In this document: positions 13,119 through 19,557 of the stretch, piece by piece
Numbering within the stretch: the stretch's first letter is position 1
Layout of the letters: each line of letters starts with the position of its first letter
Assembly (NCBI GenBank): GCA_040757655.1
Contig: JBFLWV010000069.1
Span: 1-25,929, forward strand
DNA length: 25,929 nt
Reading direction: 5' to 3'
DNA from: 2-02-FULL-49-11 sp040757655
GTDB lineage: Bacteria > Patescibacteriota > Patescibacteriia > 2-02-FULL-49-11
Notes under the pieces: model-generated
Told to the model about the DNA's origin: nothing
What the model saw: only the letters and a program-made list of their open reading frames with translations
Database searches by the model: none
Program-made: the position numbers and the translations under genes

Positions 13119-13404
13119 ATTTTTACACCATTATGTTCTCGTATGTGTATATCTTAAGAAGTCTGCACGATGATAAGTTCTATGTAGGATGCACGAATGA
13201 TCTTAAGAAACGTTTACGAGAACATAATGTCGGCAAGTCATGTGCGACGAAGCGACGGACACCATTTCATCTCTTCTGCTATGAAGCGTATCCCCACCGT
13301 CTCGATGTCGAGACCAGAGAACGGTTCTTCAAAACAGGCTGGGGAAGACAATATATCCAACGCGCATTACGACATTATTTATCAAGTGTAAAAACTTAGA
13401 CGGG
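13110..13404 (+). mobile_element. TIR element carrying a GIY-YIG nuclease gene, between rplB and rpsS
   Basis: The ends are CCCGCCTAAATTTTTACAC (13110-13128) and GTGTAAAAACTTAGACGGG (13386-13404), inverted repeats matching at 17 of 19 positions. The element is 295 bp and filled by one gene. The left repeat supplies the rplB stop (TAA, 13116-13118). The right repeat contains the nuclease stop (TAG, 13397-13399) and is followed directly by TATG of rpsS. The same terminal sequences bound two non-coding elements in this window. No target duplication is visible on the left side here (GAAG against TATG). Mobility is inferred from the repeats and the scattered relatives, not shown. Confidence 0.7.
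13133..13399 (+). CDS. single-domain GIY-YIG nuclease-like protein
   Basis: The protein has 88 aa. YVYILRS (residues 4-10) and FYVGCTNDLKKRLREHN (16-32) match the GIY-YIG motif and its following helix with the catalytic arginine. The metal-binding glutamate is probably E60 or E63 in VETRERFFKTGWGR. No other domain is present, as in the small UPF0213/UvrC-N-like group whose role is poorly known. It lies between two inverted repeats within the ribosomal operon, starts 14 bases after the rplB stop and ends 6 bases before rpsS. It should therefore be made with ribosomal proteins and may couple translation into rpsS. A homing- or transposition-type role is my inference. Confidence 0.88.
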   Translation: MFSYVYILRSLHDDKFYVGCTNDLKKRLREHNVGKSCATKRRTPFHLFCYEAYPHRLDVETRERFFKTGWGRQYIQRALRHYLSSVKT

Positions 13405-13405
13405 T

Positions 13406-13732
13406 ATGTCACGTTCACTCAAAAAAGGCCCCTTTGTAGATCAGAAACTTCTCGCCCGCCTGAAGTCGCTCAAGCCCGGCGATAAGACGGTTGTGAAGAC
13501 ATGGGCGCGCGCATGCGTGATAACCCCTGAAATGGTGGGCTTTACGATTGGCGTGCATAATGGCAAGACGCACGTGCCTGTTATGATAGTGGAGAATATG
13601 GTGGGCCACCGGTTGGGGGAGTTTTCACTTACGCGAAAGTTCGTACGTCATGGCGGCCGTATGCAGCGGGAGATTGAAGCAAAACAGCAGGAAGCGCAAG
13701 CAGCGGAAACAAAGACGGAAGAGAAAAAATAA
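13406..13732 (+). CDS. rpsS: 30S ribosomal protein S19 (uS19)
   Basis: The protein has 108 aa. MSRSLKKGPFVDQKLL, the TWARACVITPEMVGFTIGVHNGKTHVPV core and MVGHRLGEFSLTRKF are diagnostic. A charged tail of about 16 residues (KQQEAQAAETKTEEKK) goes beyond the usual end. The start TATG lies at the right end of the GIY-YIG element, with the previous stop 6 bases upstream. Confidence 0.96.
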   Translation: MSRSLKKGPFVDQKLLARLKSLKPGDKTVVKTWARACVITPEMVGFTIGVHNGKTHVPVMIVENMVGHRLGEFSLTRKFVRHGGRMQREIEAKQQEAQAAETKTEEKK

Positions 13733-13739
13733 GCAGTAT

Positions 13740-13870
13740 GTCGAAATTCCAAGCACCAAGCACCAAATTACAAACAATGAGCAATTACCAAATTACAAAA
13801 TATTTTGATAGTAGGATTTTGGATTTGTTTGGAAATTGGAAATTGGGATTTGGAAATTATCAATAGTGGT
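13740..13870. repeat. palindromic spacer, rpsS-rplV
   Basis: AATTCCAAGCACCAAGCACC and CAATTACC words (13743-13795) face GGATTTGTTTGG, GGAAATTGG and GGGATTTGGAAATT (13825-13860). An in-frame ATA/ATT-rich stretch here could lengthen rplV upstream, but it encodes repeat residues only. Confidence 0.65.
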
Positions 13871-14269
13871 ATGGACGTTACTGCAAAATTAAGGTTTCTT
13901 CGTATGGCGCCCAGGAAGGTGCGACTGGTGGCGGAGACCATACAAGGAGTTGATGCGATGAAAGCGGTCGCACTCCTTTCGTTTGATGCGCATCATTCGG
14001 CAAAACCATTAAGAAAGTTGGTGGAATCAGGGCTCGCGAATGCGAAGCATAATTTTCACCTTGATCCCTCTAGTCTCTATGTGAAAGAGATCCGTGTTGA
14101 TGGAGGACCAACGCTCAAGCGTCATTTCCCGCGGGCCATGGGTCGCGCGGCACCCATCCGCCGCAGGACCAGCCATGTGATATTGGTGTTGGGGGAGAAG
14201 GTGGCGCGGGGTGAAAAAAGTCAAAAATCAAAAATCAAAAATCAAAATTATAGAGCCCCGACGAGCTAG
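13871..14269 (+). CDS. rplV: 50S ribosomal protein L22 (uL22) with repeat-encoded tail
   Basis: The protein has 132 aa. MDVTAKLRFLRMAPRKVRLVAE is the classic start, and the tunnel-lining hairpin lies in LYVKEIRVDGGPTLKRHFPRAMGRAAPIRRRTSH. The normal end is near VLGEKVARGE. The last 17 or so residues (about 116-132, with KSKIKNQN) are encoded by the TCAAAAATCAAAAATC repeat and its hairpin. I start at 13871, not at the upstream 13805 frame, because the added residues come from the preceding palindrome. Confidence 0.95.
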   Translation: MDVTAKLRFLRMAPRKVRLVAETIQGVDAMKAVALLSFDAHHSAKPLRKLVESGLANAKHNFHLDPSSLYVKEIRVDGGPTLKRHFPRAMGRAAPIRRRTSHVILVLGEKVARGEKSQKSKIKNQNYRAPTS

Positions 14270-14330
14270 TCGGGACGGAATACCTTTATTTTGAGTTTTG
14301 AGCTTTGCATTTTGAATTACATTATAGGGT
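14222..14330. repeat. palindromic spacer with GC-rich hairpin, rplV-rpsC
   Basis: Three TCAAAAA units (14220-14245) are mirrored by ATTTTGAGTTTTGAGC and GCATTTTGAATT (about 14289-14318). The hairpin pairs CCCGAC (14257-14262) with GTCGGG (14269-14274). The left arm lies inside the rplV coding frame. The hairpin loop is the reverse complement of that at 5049-5070. Confidence 0.75.
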
Positions 14331-15038
14331 ATGGGTCAAAAGGTACATCCCAAAGCATTCCGTTTAGGCGTTATTTCCTCGTGGGACTCGAAGTGGTTTG
14401 CACGGGGGCGTCGCTATGCACAGATGCTTCGTCAAGATGTGGAGATACGCAAGTTTTTGAGAAATAAACTGCGTGATGCGAGTGTAGCGAAAGTGGAAAT
14501 TGATCGGAATCCCAACATCCTCGCTATCACTCTGCATACTGGGAAACCAGGTGTTATTATTGGACGCGGGGGGAGCGGTGCTGAAGAATTGAGGAGGGTC
14601 ATAGAAAAGAAATTTTTGCGCACCAAGGGTACAAAGCTTAATCTTTCCATTAAGGAGGTAGAGCACCCCTTGAGTTCCGCGCAGATTGTAGCTCAAAATA
14701 TTGCGTTGGAGATTGAGCGTCGACTTCCCTTCCGTCGTACGATGCGCAGGGCTTTAGAGCAAGTCATGAAGACGAGTGGAGTTGTCGGGGCCAAAGTAGC
14801 ACTCTCCGGTAGGCTTGATGGCGCCGAGATTGCAAGACGTGAGATATTATCACGGGGGAAAATCCCTATGCACACGTTACGCACCAATATTGAATTTGGC
14901 AGGACGGTCGCAGTGACCACCTATGGAACCGTGGGAGTGAAGGTGTGGATTAATCATGGAGAAGTGTTTAACACGGATGAAATTCAAAAATCAAAAATCA
15001 AAAATCAAAATGATGGAGTGCCGCACCGCGGCACGTAA
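14331..15038 (+). CDS. rpsC: 30S ribosomal protein S3 (uS3) with repeat-encoded tail
   Basis: The protein (235 aa) lies at the mRNA entry channel. MGQKVHPKAFRLGV, the KH-domain GKPGVIIGRGGSGAEELRRVIEK and the C-terminal RAEIxRxE-type segment (SGRLDGAEIARREILSRGKIPMHTLR) are intact. The family ends near GTVGVKVWINHGEV. Here about 18 further residues (218-235, including QKSKIKNQN) are encoded by the same repeat word found at the end of rplV. No SD precedes the TATG start. Confidence 0.96.
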   Translation: MGQKVHPKAFRLGVISSWDSKWFARGRRYAQMLRQDVEIRKFLRNKLRDASVAKVEIDRNPNILAITLHTGKPGVIIGRGGSGAEELRRVIEKKFLRTKGTKLNLSIKEVEHPLSSAQIVAQNIALEIERRLPFRRTMRRALEQVMKTSGVVGAKVALSGRLDGAEIARREILSRGKIPMHTLRTNIEFGRTVAVTTYGTVGVKVWINHGEVFNTDEIQKSKIKNQNDGVPHRGT

Positions 15039-15086
15039 TTCCTTTATTCTGCATTTTGAGTTTTGCATTTTGCATCACATTAAGGT
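14982..15086. repeat. palindromic spacer with GC-rich hairpin, rpsC-rplP
   Basis: TTCAAAAATCAAAAATCAAA (14982-15001) is mirrored by GCATTTTGAGTTTTGCATTT (15052-15071). The hairpin is GTGCCGC-acc-GCGGCAC (15018-15034). Its preface ATGATGGAGT matches that at 3739-3746, whose hairpin stem differs but also pairs perfectly. The left arm is coding for the S3 tail. Confidence 0.75.
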
Positions 15087-15506
15087 ATGTTATTCCCAAA
15101 AAAAGTAAAACACAGAAAGTGGCACCGTCATGCAGGAAGTGTGCGCGCGACCGCGACAAGGACCACCCGTGTCAATTTTGGCGAATGGGGTTTGAAGGCA
15201 GTCACCCATGGCTACGCGACGTCCCGACAAATTGAATCGGCGCGGAGGACTATTTCAAGGTATTTACATAAAGGTGGCAAGATGTGGATACGGATCTTTC
15301 CCGATAAGCCAATTACTCTCAAAGGTTCGGAAGTGCCTATGGGAAGCGGGAAAGGCACCGTTGACCATTATGTGGCAAATGTGAGACCGGGGATGGTGTT
15401 ATTTGAGATTGACGGGATCGGTGGGGAGTTGTCGAAGAAAGCGTTAAAGGATGCGGGATATAAATTATCAATGAAGACAAAAGTGGTGAGGAGAGTTGAA
15501 GCGTGA
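15087..15506 (+). CDS. rplP: 50S ribosomal protein L16 (uL16)
   Basis: The protein has 139 aa. MLFPKKVKHRKWHR, the WGLKAVTHGYATSRQIESARRTISRY segment, the KMWIRIFPDKPITLKGSEVPMGSGKG loop (the arginine that YcfD hydroxylates in proteobacteria lies in this region) and VLFEIDGI are typical. It starts at TATG right after the palindrome. Confidence 0.97.
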   Translation: MLFPKKVKHRKWHRHAGSVRATATRTTRVNFGEWGLKAVTHGYATSRQIESARRTISRYLHKGGKMWIRIFPDKPITLKGSEVPMGSGKGTVDHYVANVRPGMVLFEIDGIGGELSKKALKDAGYKLSMKTKVVRRVEA

Positions 15507-15540
15507 CGTAGTATGCCCAGTAATACAACATCGTATAGTC

Positions 15541-15738
15541 ATGAGTATTATGGAAATGAAAGAATTGAGGGAGAAAACTGAAGAAGAATTGAAAAAGGTC
15601 CTTTCTGAATCCCAAGGGAAGTTGGTCGATTGTAGATTCCGAACCGCCGCAGGGCAACAGAAGGATACCCGTGAAGGACGGCGTGTAAGGCGCACGATCG
15701 CGAGGATCCTTACCCTCCTGCGATCTCGCGTCTCATGA
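15541..15738 (+). CDS. rpmC: 50S ribosomal protein L29 (uL29)
   Basis: This is a 65-residue two-helix protein at the tunnel exit. MEMKELREKTEEELKKVLSESQGKL and ARILTLLRSR match the family. ATG 15541 (MSIMEMKEL) is my choice; 15550 and 15556 are equally possible starts. It lies 34 bases behind rplP. A GC-rich hairpin with sequence GGACAGGTCGCGACTTGTCC (15743-15762) lies just after the stop. Confidence 0.9.
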   Translation: MSIMEMKELREKTEEELKKVLSESQGKLVDCRFRTAAGQQKDTREGRRVRRTIARILTLLRSRVS

Positions 15739-15792
15739 GGAGGGACAGGTCGCGACTTGTCCTTCTCGCGAAATTCGTTCATGTGAATTCTT

Positions 15793-16023
15793 ATGAAAAT
15801 TCCACAGCGACAATTGAGAGGAGTTGTTGTTTCAGATGCGATGGAAAAGACGATTGTCGTCCGCGTCGATCAGATGAAGGTGCATGCGAAATATGGGAAA
15901 CGCATACGGGTGAGCAATACCTTTAAGGTGCATGATGAGAAGAACGCCTATCATGTGGGCGATAAGGTCACCTTTGTCGAATGTCGTCCCTTGTCGAAAG
16001 AGAAGAGGTGGAAGGTGGTATGA
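15793..16023 (+). CDS. rpsQ: 30S ribosomal protein S17 (uS17)
   Basis: This is a 76-residue OB-fold protein that binds 16S helix 11. RQLRGVVVSDAMEKTIVVRVDQMKVHAKYGKRIR is the family core, and DEKNAYHVGDKVTFVECRPLSKEKRWKVV the second half. There is no SD. The length is usual. Confidence 0.95.
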   Translation: MKIPQRQLRGVVVSDAMEKTIVVRVDQMKVHAKYGKRIRVSNTFKVHDEKNAYHVGDKVTFVECRPLSKEKRWKVV

Positions 16024-16029
16024 GTAATT

Positions 16030-16140
16030 ATAGTTTTACACATTTTCAGCGTTATTCCGCGTCACCATCCGCGTTGATCTGCTTCTACAAGGCATAGAAC
16101 CGGAAGAACGCAGAAAGTCACGCAGAAGGACGCGGAATGA
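16030..16140. repeat. palindromic spacer of the CGCAGA type, rpsQ-rplN
   Basis: TTCCGCGTC (16055-16063) is perfectly complementary to GACGCGGAA (about 16129-16137). The arms contain CCGCGTTGATCTGC on the left and CGCAGAAAGTCACGCAGAAG on the right. The word set differs from the A/T-rich spacers and resembles the short ATCTGCGTTAATCTGCGTT stretch before ndk. Confidence 0.7.
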
Positions 16141-16161
16141 TGAGAGGTTTATTCCAAGATT

Positions 16162-16533
16162 ATGGTCCAACACAGAACAATGCTCAATGTCGCCGACAAC
16201 ACAGGGGCGAGAAGGCTCCAGGTGATTCATGTGAAAGGTGGTTATAAGAAACGCACTGCGTCTCTTGGCGATATCGTGAAGGTTTCCGTAAAACTTGCGG
16301 ATCCGCATACGGGCGTCAAGAAAGGGGAGGTGTATGACGCGGTGATCGTACGCACCCACAAGGAGATAAGGCGAAAAGACGGTACGTATGTGCGGTTTGA
16401 TGACAATGCGGCGGTCATTGTTGATCCAAAGACGAAGGAGCCAAAAGGGACGCGCATTTTCGGACCCATCGCAAGAGAGCTCCGTGGGAAAGGTTTTACC
16501 AAAATAATTTCATTGGCGCCGGAAGTGGTATGA
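16162..16533 (+). CDS. rplN: 50S ribosomal protein L14 (uL14)
   Basis: The protein has 123 aa, the standard length. MVQHRTMLNVADNTGARRLQVIHV, VKLADPHTGVKKGEVYDAVIVRT and the FDDNAAVIVDPKTKEPKGTRIFGPIARELR core are diagnostic. It is the binding site of the silencing factor RsfS in other bacteria. GAGAGG about 14 bases upstream is too far to be a good SD. Confidence 0.97.
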   Translation: MVQHRTMLNVADNTGARRLQVIHVKGGYKKRTASLGDIVKVSVKLADPHTGVKKGEVYDAVIVRTHKEIRRKDGTYVRFDDNAAVIVDPKTKEPKGTRIFGPIARELRGKGFTKIISLAPEVV

Positions 16534-16535
16534 GA

Positions 16536-16654
16536 ATTTTTCCCGAATCCCTCCCGAATATCCCGAATACTTCCCGAATATCGCACGAATATTCGGCCGG
16601 GTATTCGGAAACATTTCGGCGCATTCGGTGGAGATTCGGGCAATCATATGTGAT
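16536..16654. repeat. palindromic spacer of the CCCGAATA type, rplN-rplX
   Basis: Four CCCGAATM-type words lie at about 16542-16582, and TATTCGG/GATTCGGG-type complements at 16589-16640 (for example CGGGTATTCGG). The unit differs from the other spacers. It runs up to the rplX start. Confidence 0.7.
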
Positions 16655-16963
16655 ATGAAAGTGAAAAAGAATGACAATGTAAAGATTATGAGTGGGAAGG
16701 ATAAGGGTAAGACAGGGAAGGTGATCCAAGTATTCCCCCAGGAACGCCTTGTGGTGGTGGAAGGGTTAAATACCAGAGCAAAACATCTCCGTGCGCGGGG
16801 GAGTGCGAAGGGTCAGCGCATACTCTATCCCGCGCCGATGACAGTATCAAATGTCATGGTGGTATGTCCCTCCTGCAGCGTTGCAAGCCGGCTTGGGAAA
16901 GTCATCGGCGACGACGGCGTAAAGAAGCGTCAGTGCAAGAAGTGTAAAGCAACATTTATATAA
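16655..16963 (+). CDS. rplX: 50S ribosomal protein L24 (uL24), zinc-ribbon form
   Basis: The protein (102 aa) is an assembly initiator. The KOW motif lies in MKVKKNDNVKIMSGKDKGKTGKVIQVFP. The C-terminus has two CxxC pairs, VCPSC and CKKC, a zinc ribbon. An upstream in-frame ATG at 16628 would add nine residues from the repeat, so I choose 16655. Confidence 0.94.
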   Translation: MKVKKNDNVKIMSGKDKGKTGKVIQVFPQERLVVVEGLNTRAKHLRARGSAKGQRILYPAPMTVSNVMVVCPSCSVASRLGKVIGDDGVKKRQCKKCKATFI

Positions 16964-16969
16964 ACTATA

Positions 16970-17087
16970 AGACTCTAAGCACTAAATCCTAAACCCTAAA
17001 CAAATCCCAATGATCGAAATTCAAAGTGTTACCCAATAGGAGCAATTTAGGATTTAGAGTTTAGTATTTAGGATTTCAATATTGATT
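16970..17087. repeat. palindromic spacer of the AAATCCTAAAC type, rplX-rplE
   Basis: AAATCCTAAA (about 16984-16993) is perfectly complementary to TTTAGGATTT (about 17047-17056). CTAAGCACT and CCCTAAAC on the left answer GAGTTTAG and ATTTAGGATT on the right. The same word set returns at 25682-25795. Confidence 0.7.
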
Positions 17088-17630
17088 ATGACTTTTCGAG
17101 AACATTATCAGAAAAAAGTAGTCCCAGAAATGATGAAGCAGTTTGGAGTGTGCAACTCCTTGGCGGTGCCACGGATCGTGAAGGTCGTGCTGAATGTTGG
17201 AATTGGCCGTAATAAGAATGACGAGAAATATACCACGACCGTCGTAGATACGCTCACCAGGATCACTGGCCAGAAGCCGGTGTGGACAAAAGCAAAGAAG
17301 TCAATTGCAGCGTTCAAAATACGGGGAGGGCAAACCGTGGGCACAAAAGTTACCCTGCGCGGCAAACGCATGGAGGATTTTTTGTACAAGCTCATTTCAG
17401 TTGCCCTGCCGCGTATTCATGATTTTCGCGGCCTTCCTTCTTCAGCAGTTGACACGTCTGGTGATCTTACGATAGGATTTCGTGAACATCTCGCATTTCC
17501 CGAAATACGTCCTGATGAAGTGGAGCGGATTCATGGCCTTGAGGTGAGTATTCATAGTACGGCAAAAACGAGGGAAGAAGGAGTAGCTCTATTTAGCCTC
17601 CTGGGTTTTCCATTTCAGGGAGAAAAATAA
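17088..17630 (+). CDS. rplE: 50S ribosomal protein L5 (uL5)
   Basis: The protein (180 aa) binds 5S rRNA in the central protuberance. VPRIVKVVLNVGIGR, TGQKPVWTKAKKSIAAFKIRGGQTVGTKVTLRG and the DFRGLPSSAVDTSGDLTIGFREHLAFPEI segment are diagnostic. The start is ATG 17088; a TTG two codons earlier is less likely. The stop TAA is followed at once by GGAG-TATG, the old ribosome binding site and start tetramer of rpsN, where a mobile element now sits. Confidence 0.97.
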   Translation: MTFREHYQKKVVPEMMKQFGVCNSLAVPRIVKVVLNVGIGRNKNDEKYTTTVVDTLTRITGQKPVWTKAKKSIAAFKIRGGQTVGTKVTLRGKRMEDFLYKLISVALPRIHDFRGLPSSAVDTSGDLTIGFREHLAFPEIRPDEVERIHGLEVSIHSTAKTREEGVALFSLLGFPFQGEK

Positions 17631-17638
17631 GGAGTATG

Positions 17639-17895
17639 CCCGCCTAAATTTTCGTATCGGAATTTCAAAGCGTTGAAATTCCGACAGACACTTTACCCTT
17701 CAGGTAAGTGCGGGACTGCGTTAGGCCTCGCAGGAGATACGACCCCGCACGTAAGCGAAGCTTAGTGCGGCCCGGAGGGAGTGAGTGCCCGAAGGGCTTC
17801 ACTGGTGCAGGCAGGCACATTGGTCAGATTCGATAAGTCGCATAATTATCATTAAGCGATAGTACGCACCGAGACAGGTGCAAAACTTAGGCGGG
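17639..17895 (+). mobile_element. TIR element, non-coding structured copy 2, inserted at the rpsN start
   Basis: The ends CCCGCCTAAATTTT (17639-17652) and AAAACTTAGGCGGG (17882-17895) are inverted repeats. An exact 4-base duplication, TATG, flanks the element (17635-17638 and 17896-17899). The core 17652-17797 matches copy 1 almost base for base by eye. The right third differs but keeps a hairpin, here GCACC-gagaca-GGTGC. The left duplication plus the repeat reads ATG CCC GCC TAA, a three-codon frame behind the original SD GGAG (17631-17634). No longer ORF lies inside. Confidence 0.75.
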
Positions 17896-17896
17896 T

Positions 17897-18082
17897 ATGG
17901 CTACAGAATCACAGAAAGAAAAGTCGAAAAGGAAACCGAAGTTTTCAACGCGGCTCGTGCGCCGTTGTTGGCGTTGTGGGAGGCATAGGGGATATATGCG
18001 TGATTTTGAGTTATGTCGTATTTGTTTCAGGGAGCTGGCGAACGCAGGTCAGATTCCGGGAGTGAGGAAATCGTCGTGGTGA
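17897..18082 (+). CDS. rpsN: 30S ribosomal protein S14 (uS14), zinc type
   Basis: This is the 61-residue short zinc-binding form. RRCWRCGRHRGYMRDFELCRICFRELA contains CxxC...CxxC, and it ends GVRKSSW as expected. The start codon is formed at the right edge of the mobile element (GGCGGG-T-ATG). No canonical SD is left within 20 bases, only the purine-rich AGGCGGG of the repeat itself. Confidence 0.96.
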   Translation: MATESQKEKSKRKPKFSTRLVRRCWRCGRHRGYMRDFELCRICFRELANAGQIPGVRKSSW

Positions 18083-18085
18083 TTT

Positions 18086-18122
18086 TTACGACATATTTAT
18101 TAAGTGTAAAAACTTAGGCTGG
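18086..18122 (+). mobile_element. remnant of the right end of a GIY-YIG-type TIR element before rpsH
   Basis: TTACGACATATTTATTAAG-TGTAAAAACTTAGGCTGG matches the last codons and right repeat of the GIY-YIG element (13367-13404), differing by one deleted base and a few substitutions. It is followed by TATG of rpsH, the same context as the complete elements. No left end is found; the rpsN stop lies four bases upstream. Confidence 0.6.
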
Positions 18123-18123
18123 T

Positions 18124-18543
18124 ATGATGACCGACCCCATTGCAGATATGTTAACCCGTATTCGGAACGCCCAGATGGTAAAAAAATCTGAGGTGCTCGT
18201 GCCGTATTCTGCCATGAAGTTGTCGATTGCTCAGATTCTTGTCAACGAGCGCTATGTGGCGAAGGTAGAGCGTATGTCCGGGACTACCGCTCGCCGCCGT
18301 GGCCACTTTGTTCCGGATCAAATTCGGATTGTACTTCGGTACGTTGAGGAGGGAAAACCGTCTATTTTGAATATTCAAAAGGTTTCAAAACTAGGAAAGC
18401 GTGTCTACTGCAGTTATCGGGATCTCCCCCGCGTCCAGAACGACTATGGTATCGCGATCCTTTCAACCTCCAAGGGGGTTATGACGAATCATCAAGCGCG
18501 CCGCGAGAAAGTTGGGGGAGAGGTAGTGTGTGAAGTGTGGTAA
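18124..18543 (+). CDS. rpsH: 30S ribosomal protein S8 (uS8)
   Basis: The protein has 139 aa. MMTDPIADMLTRIRNAQ is the signature start (18124 or 18127), and the C-terminal GIAILSTSKGVMTNHQARREKVGGEVVCEVW ends at the invariant tryptophan. In E. coli S8 is the translational repressor of the spc operon. The start codon lies at the edge of a TIR-element remnant. Confidence 0.96.
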   Translation: MMTDPIADMLTRIRNAQMVKKSEVLVPYSAMKLSIAQILVNERYVAKVERMSGTTARRRGHFVPDQIRIVLRYVEEGKPSILNIQKVSKLGKRVYCSYRDLPRVQNDYGIAILSTSKGVMTNHQARREKVGGEVVCEVW

Positions 18544-18568
18544 TTTGAAAAAACTCTAAGCACTTGGT

Positions 18569-19132
18569 ATGTCAAGAATCGGCAAAAAACCAATACTCAT
18601 TCCGCAGGGCGTGACAGTAGATAGTAAGGAGCAGCTCGTTGTGGTGAAAGGACCCAAAGGGGACCTTAGCCTCAGACTCCATCCTCACGTGTACGTGAAG
18701 AAGGAAGGGGATACTCTTGTGGTAACCGTCAGTAATCCTGCGGCGAAAGACGATAAAGCGCTCTGGGGATTGAGTGCGCGTCTTCTTGGGAATATGATGA
18801 AAGGGGTGACTCAAGGGTATGAGAAGCGATTGGAGATCAATGGGGTGGGGTATCGCGCTGCAGTGGAAGGAGAGAAGCTCGCCCTCAACCTTGGCTTCTC
18901 GCACCCTGTGTCTTTTTCTTTACCGCCGGGCATTACTGCGTCTGTTGAGAAAAATGTGATTACCATAAAGGGGATAGAGAAGCAGTTAGTGGGCGAAATT
19001 GCAGCACAAATTCGCGCCCTCCGTCCTCCAGAACCTTATAAGGGGAAAGGCATAAAGTACGAGGGAGAGGTCATTCGGAGAAAGGCAGGGAAACAGGTAA
19101 AAGCGGCGGGCGCAGGGACTGGAGGGAAATAA
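18569..19132 (+). CDS. rplF: 50S ribosomal protein L6 (uL6)
   Basis: The protein has 187 aa. MSRIGKKPILIPQGV, LWGLSARLLGNMMKGVTQGYEKRLEINGVGYRA and the C-terminal RPPEPYKGKGIKYEGEVIRRKAGK are diagnostic. A short glycine-rich tail (AAGAGTGGK) ends it. It is 25 bases from rpsH, with no repeat at this junction. Confidence 0.97.
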   Translation: MSRIGKKPILIPQGVTVDSKEQLVVVKGPKGDLSLRLHPHVYVKKEGDTLVVTVSNPAAKDDKALWGLSARLLGNMMKGVTQGYEKRLEINGVGYRAAVEGEKLALNLGFSHPVSFSLPPGITASVEKNVITIKGIEKQLVGEIAAQIRALRPPEPYKGKGIKYEGEVIRRKAGKQVKAAGAGTGGK

Positions 19133-19188
19133 TCTGTGAGACTTTACTACTGGTTCGGCACTCACCATAGTGATAACATTCACCGCTT

Positions 19189-19557
19189 ATGGATGTTATG
19201 AAGAGCAAAAGAATAAAACAACAGCGCCGTGCACATCGGGTACGGGCGCGCATGAAAGGGAGCGCCGAGAGACCGCGCATGAGCGTGTTTCGCAGCAATA
19301 CCCGCATCTTTGTACAGCTTATTGATGATGAAGCGGGAAAGACGCTCTGTGCATATCACGCGCTCTGTGGAGGCAAGGGGAAAGCGAAAGGTGTGGGACG
19401 AGGAGTCTTGGGCGCTCGTGAGGTGGGGATAGCAATCGCAAAGCGCGCAAAGGAAAAAGGCATCTCTCGTGTCATATTTGATCGAGGGAGATTCACATAC
19501 CATGGCCAGCTCAAGGCGGTGGCAGAGGGCGCACGAGAGGGAGGTCTCACTCTATGA
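19189..19557 (+). CDS. rplR: 50S ribosomal protein L18 (uL18)
   Basis: The 5S rRNA-binding protein has 122 aa. RIKQQRRAHRVRARMKGSAERPRMSVFRSNTRIFVQLIDDEAGKTL and VIFDRGRFTYHGQLKAVAEGAREGGL are typical. Two starts are possible, 19189 (MDVMKSKR) and 19198 (MKSKR); neither has an SD. The 56-base gap before it contains no palindromic repeat of the common type. Confidence 0.94.
   Translation: MDVMKSKRIKQQRRAHRVRARMKGSAERPRMSVFRSNTRIFVQLIDDEAGKTLCAYHALCGGKGKAKGVGRGVLGAREVGIAIAKRAKEKGISRVIFDRGRFTYHGQLKAVAEGAREGGLTL

Noticed and set aside
13740..17087. CRISPR array
   Set aside because: Repeats are short, degenerate and palindromic within single gaps; there are no regular unique spacers and no cas genes.
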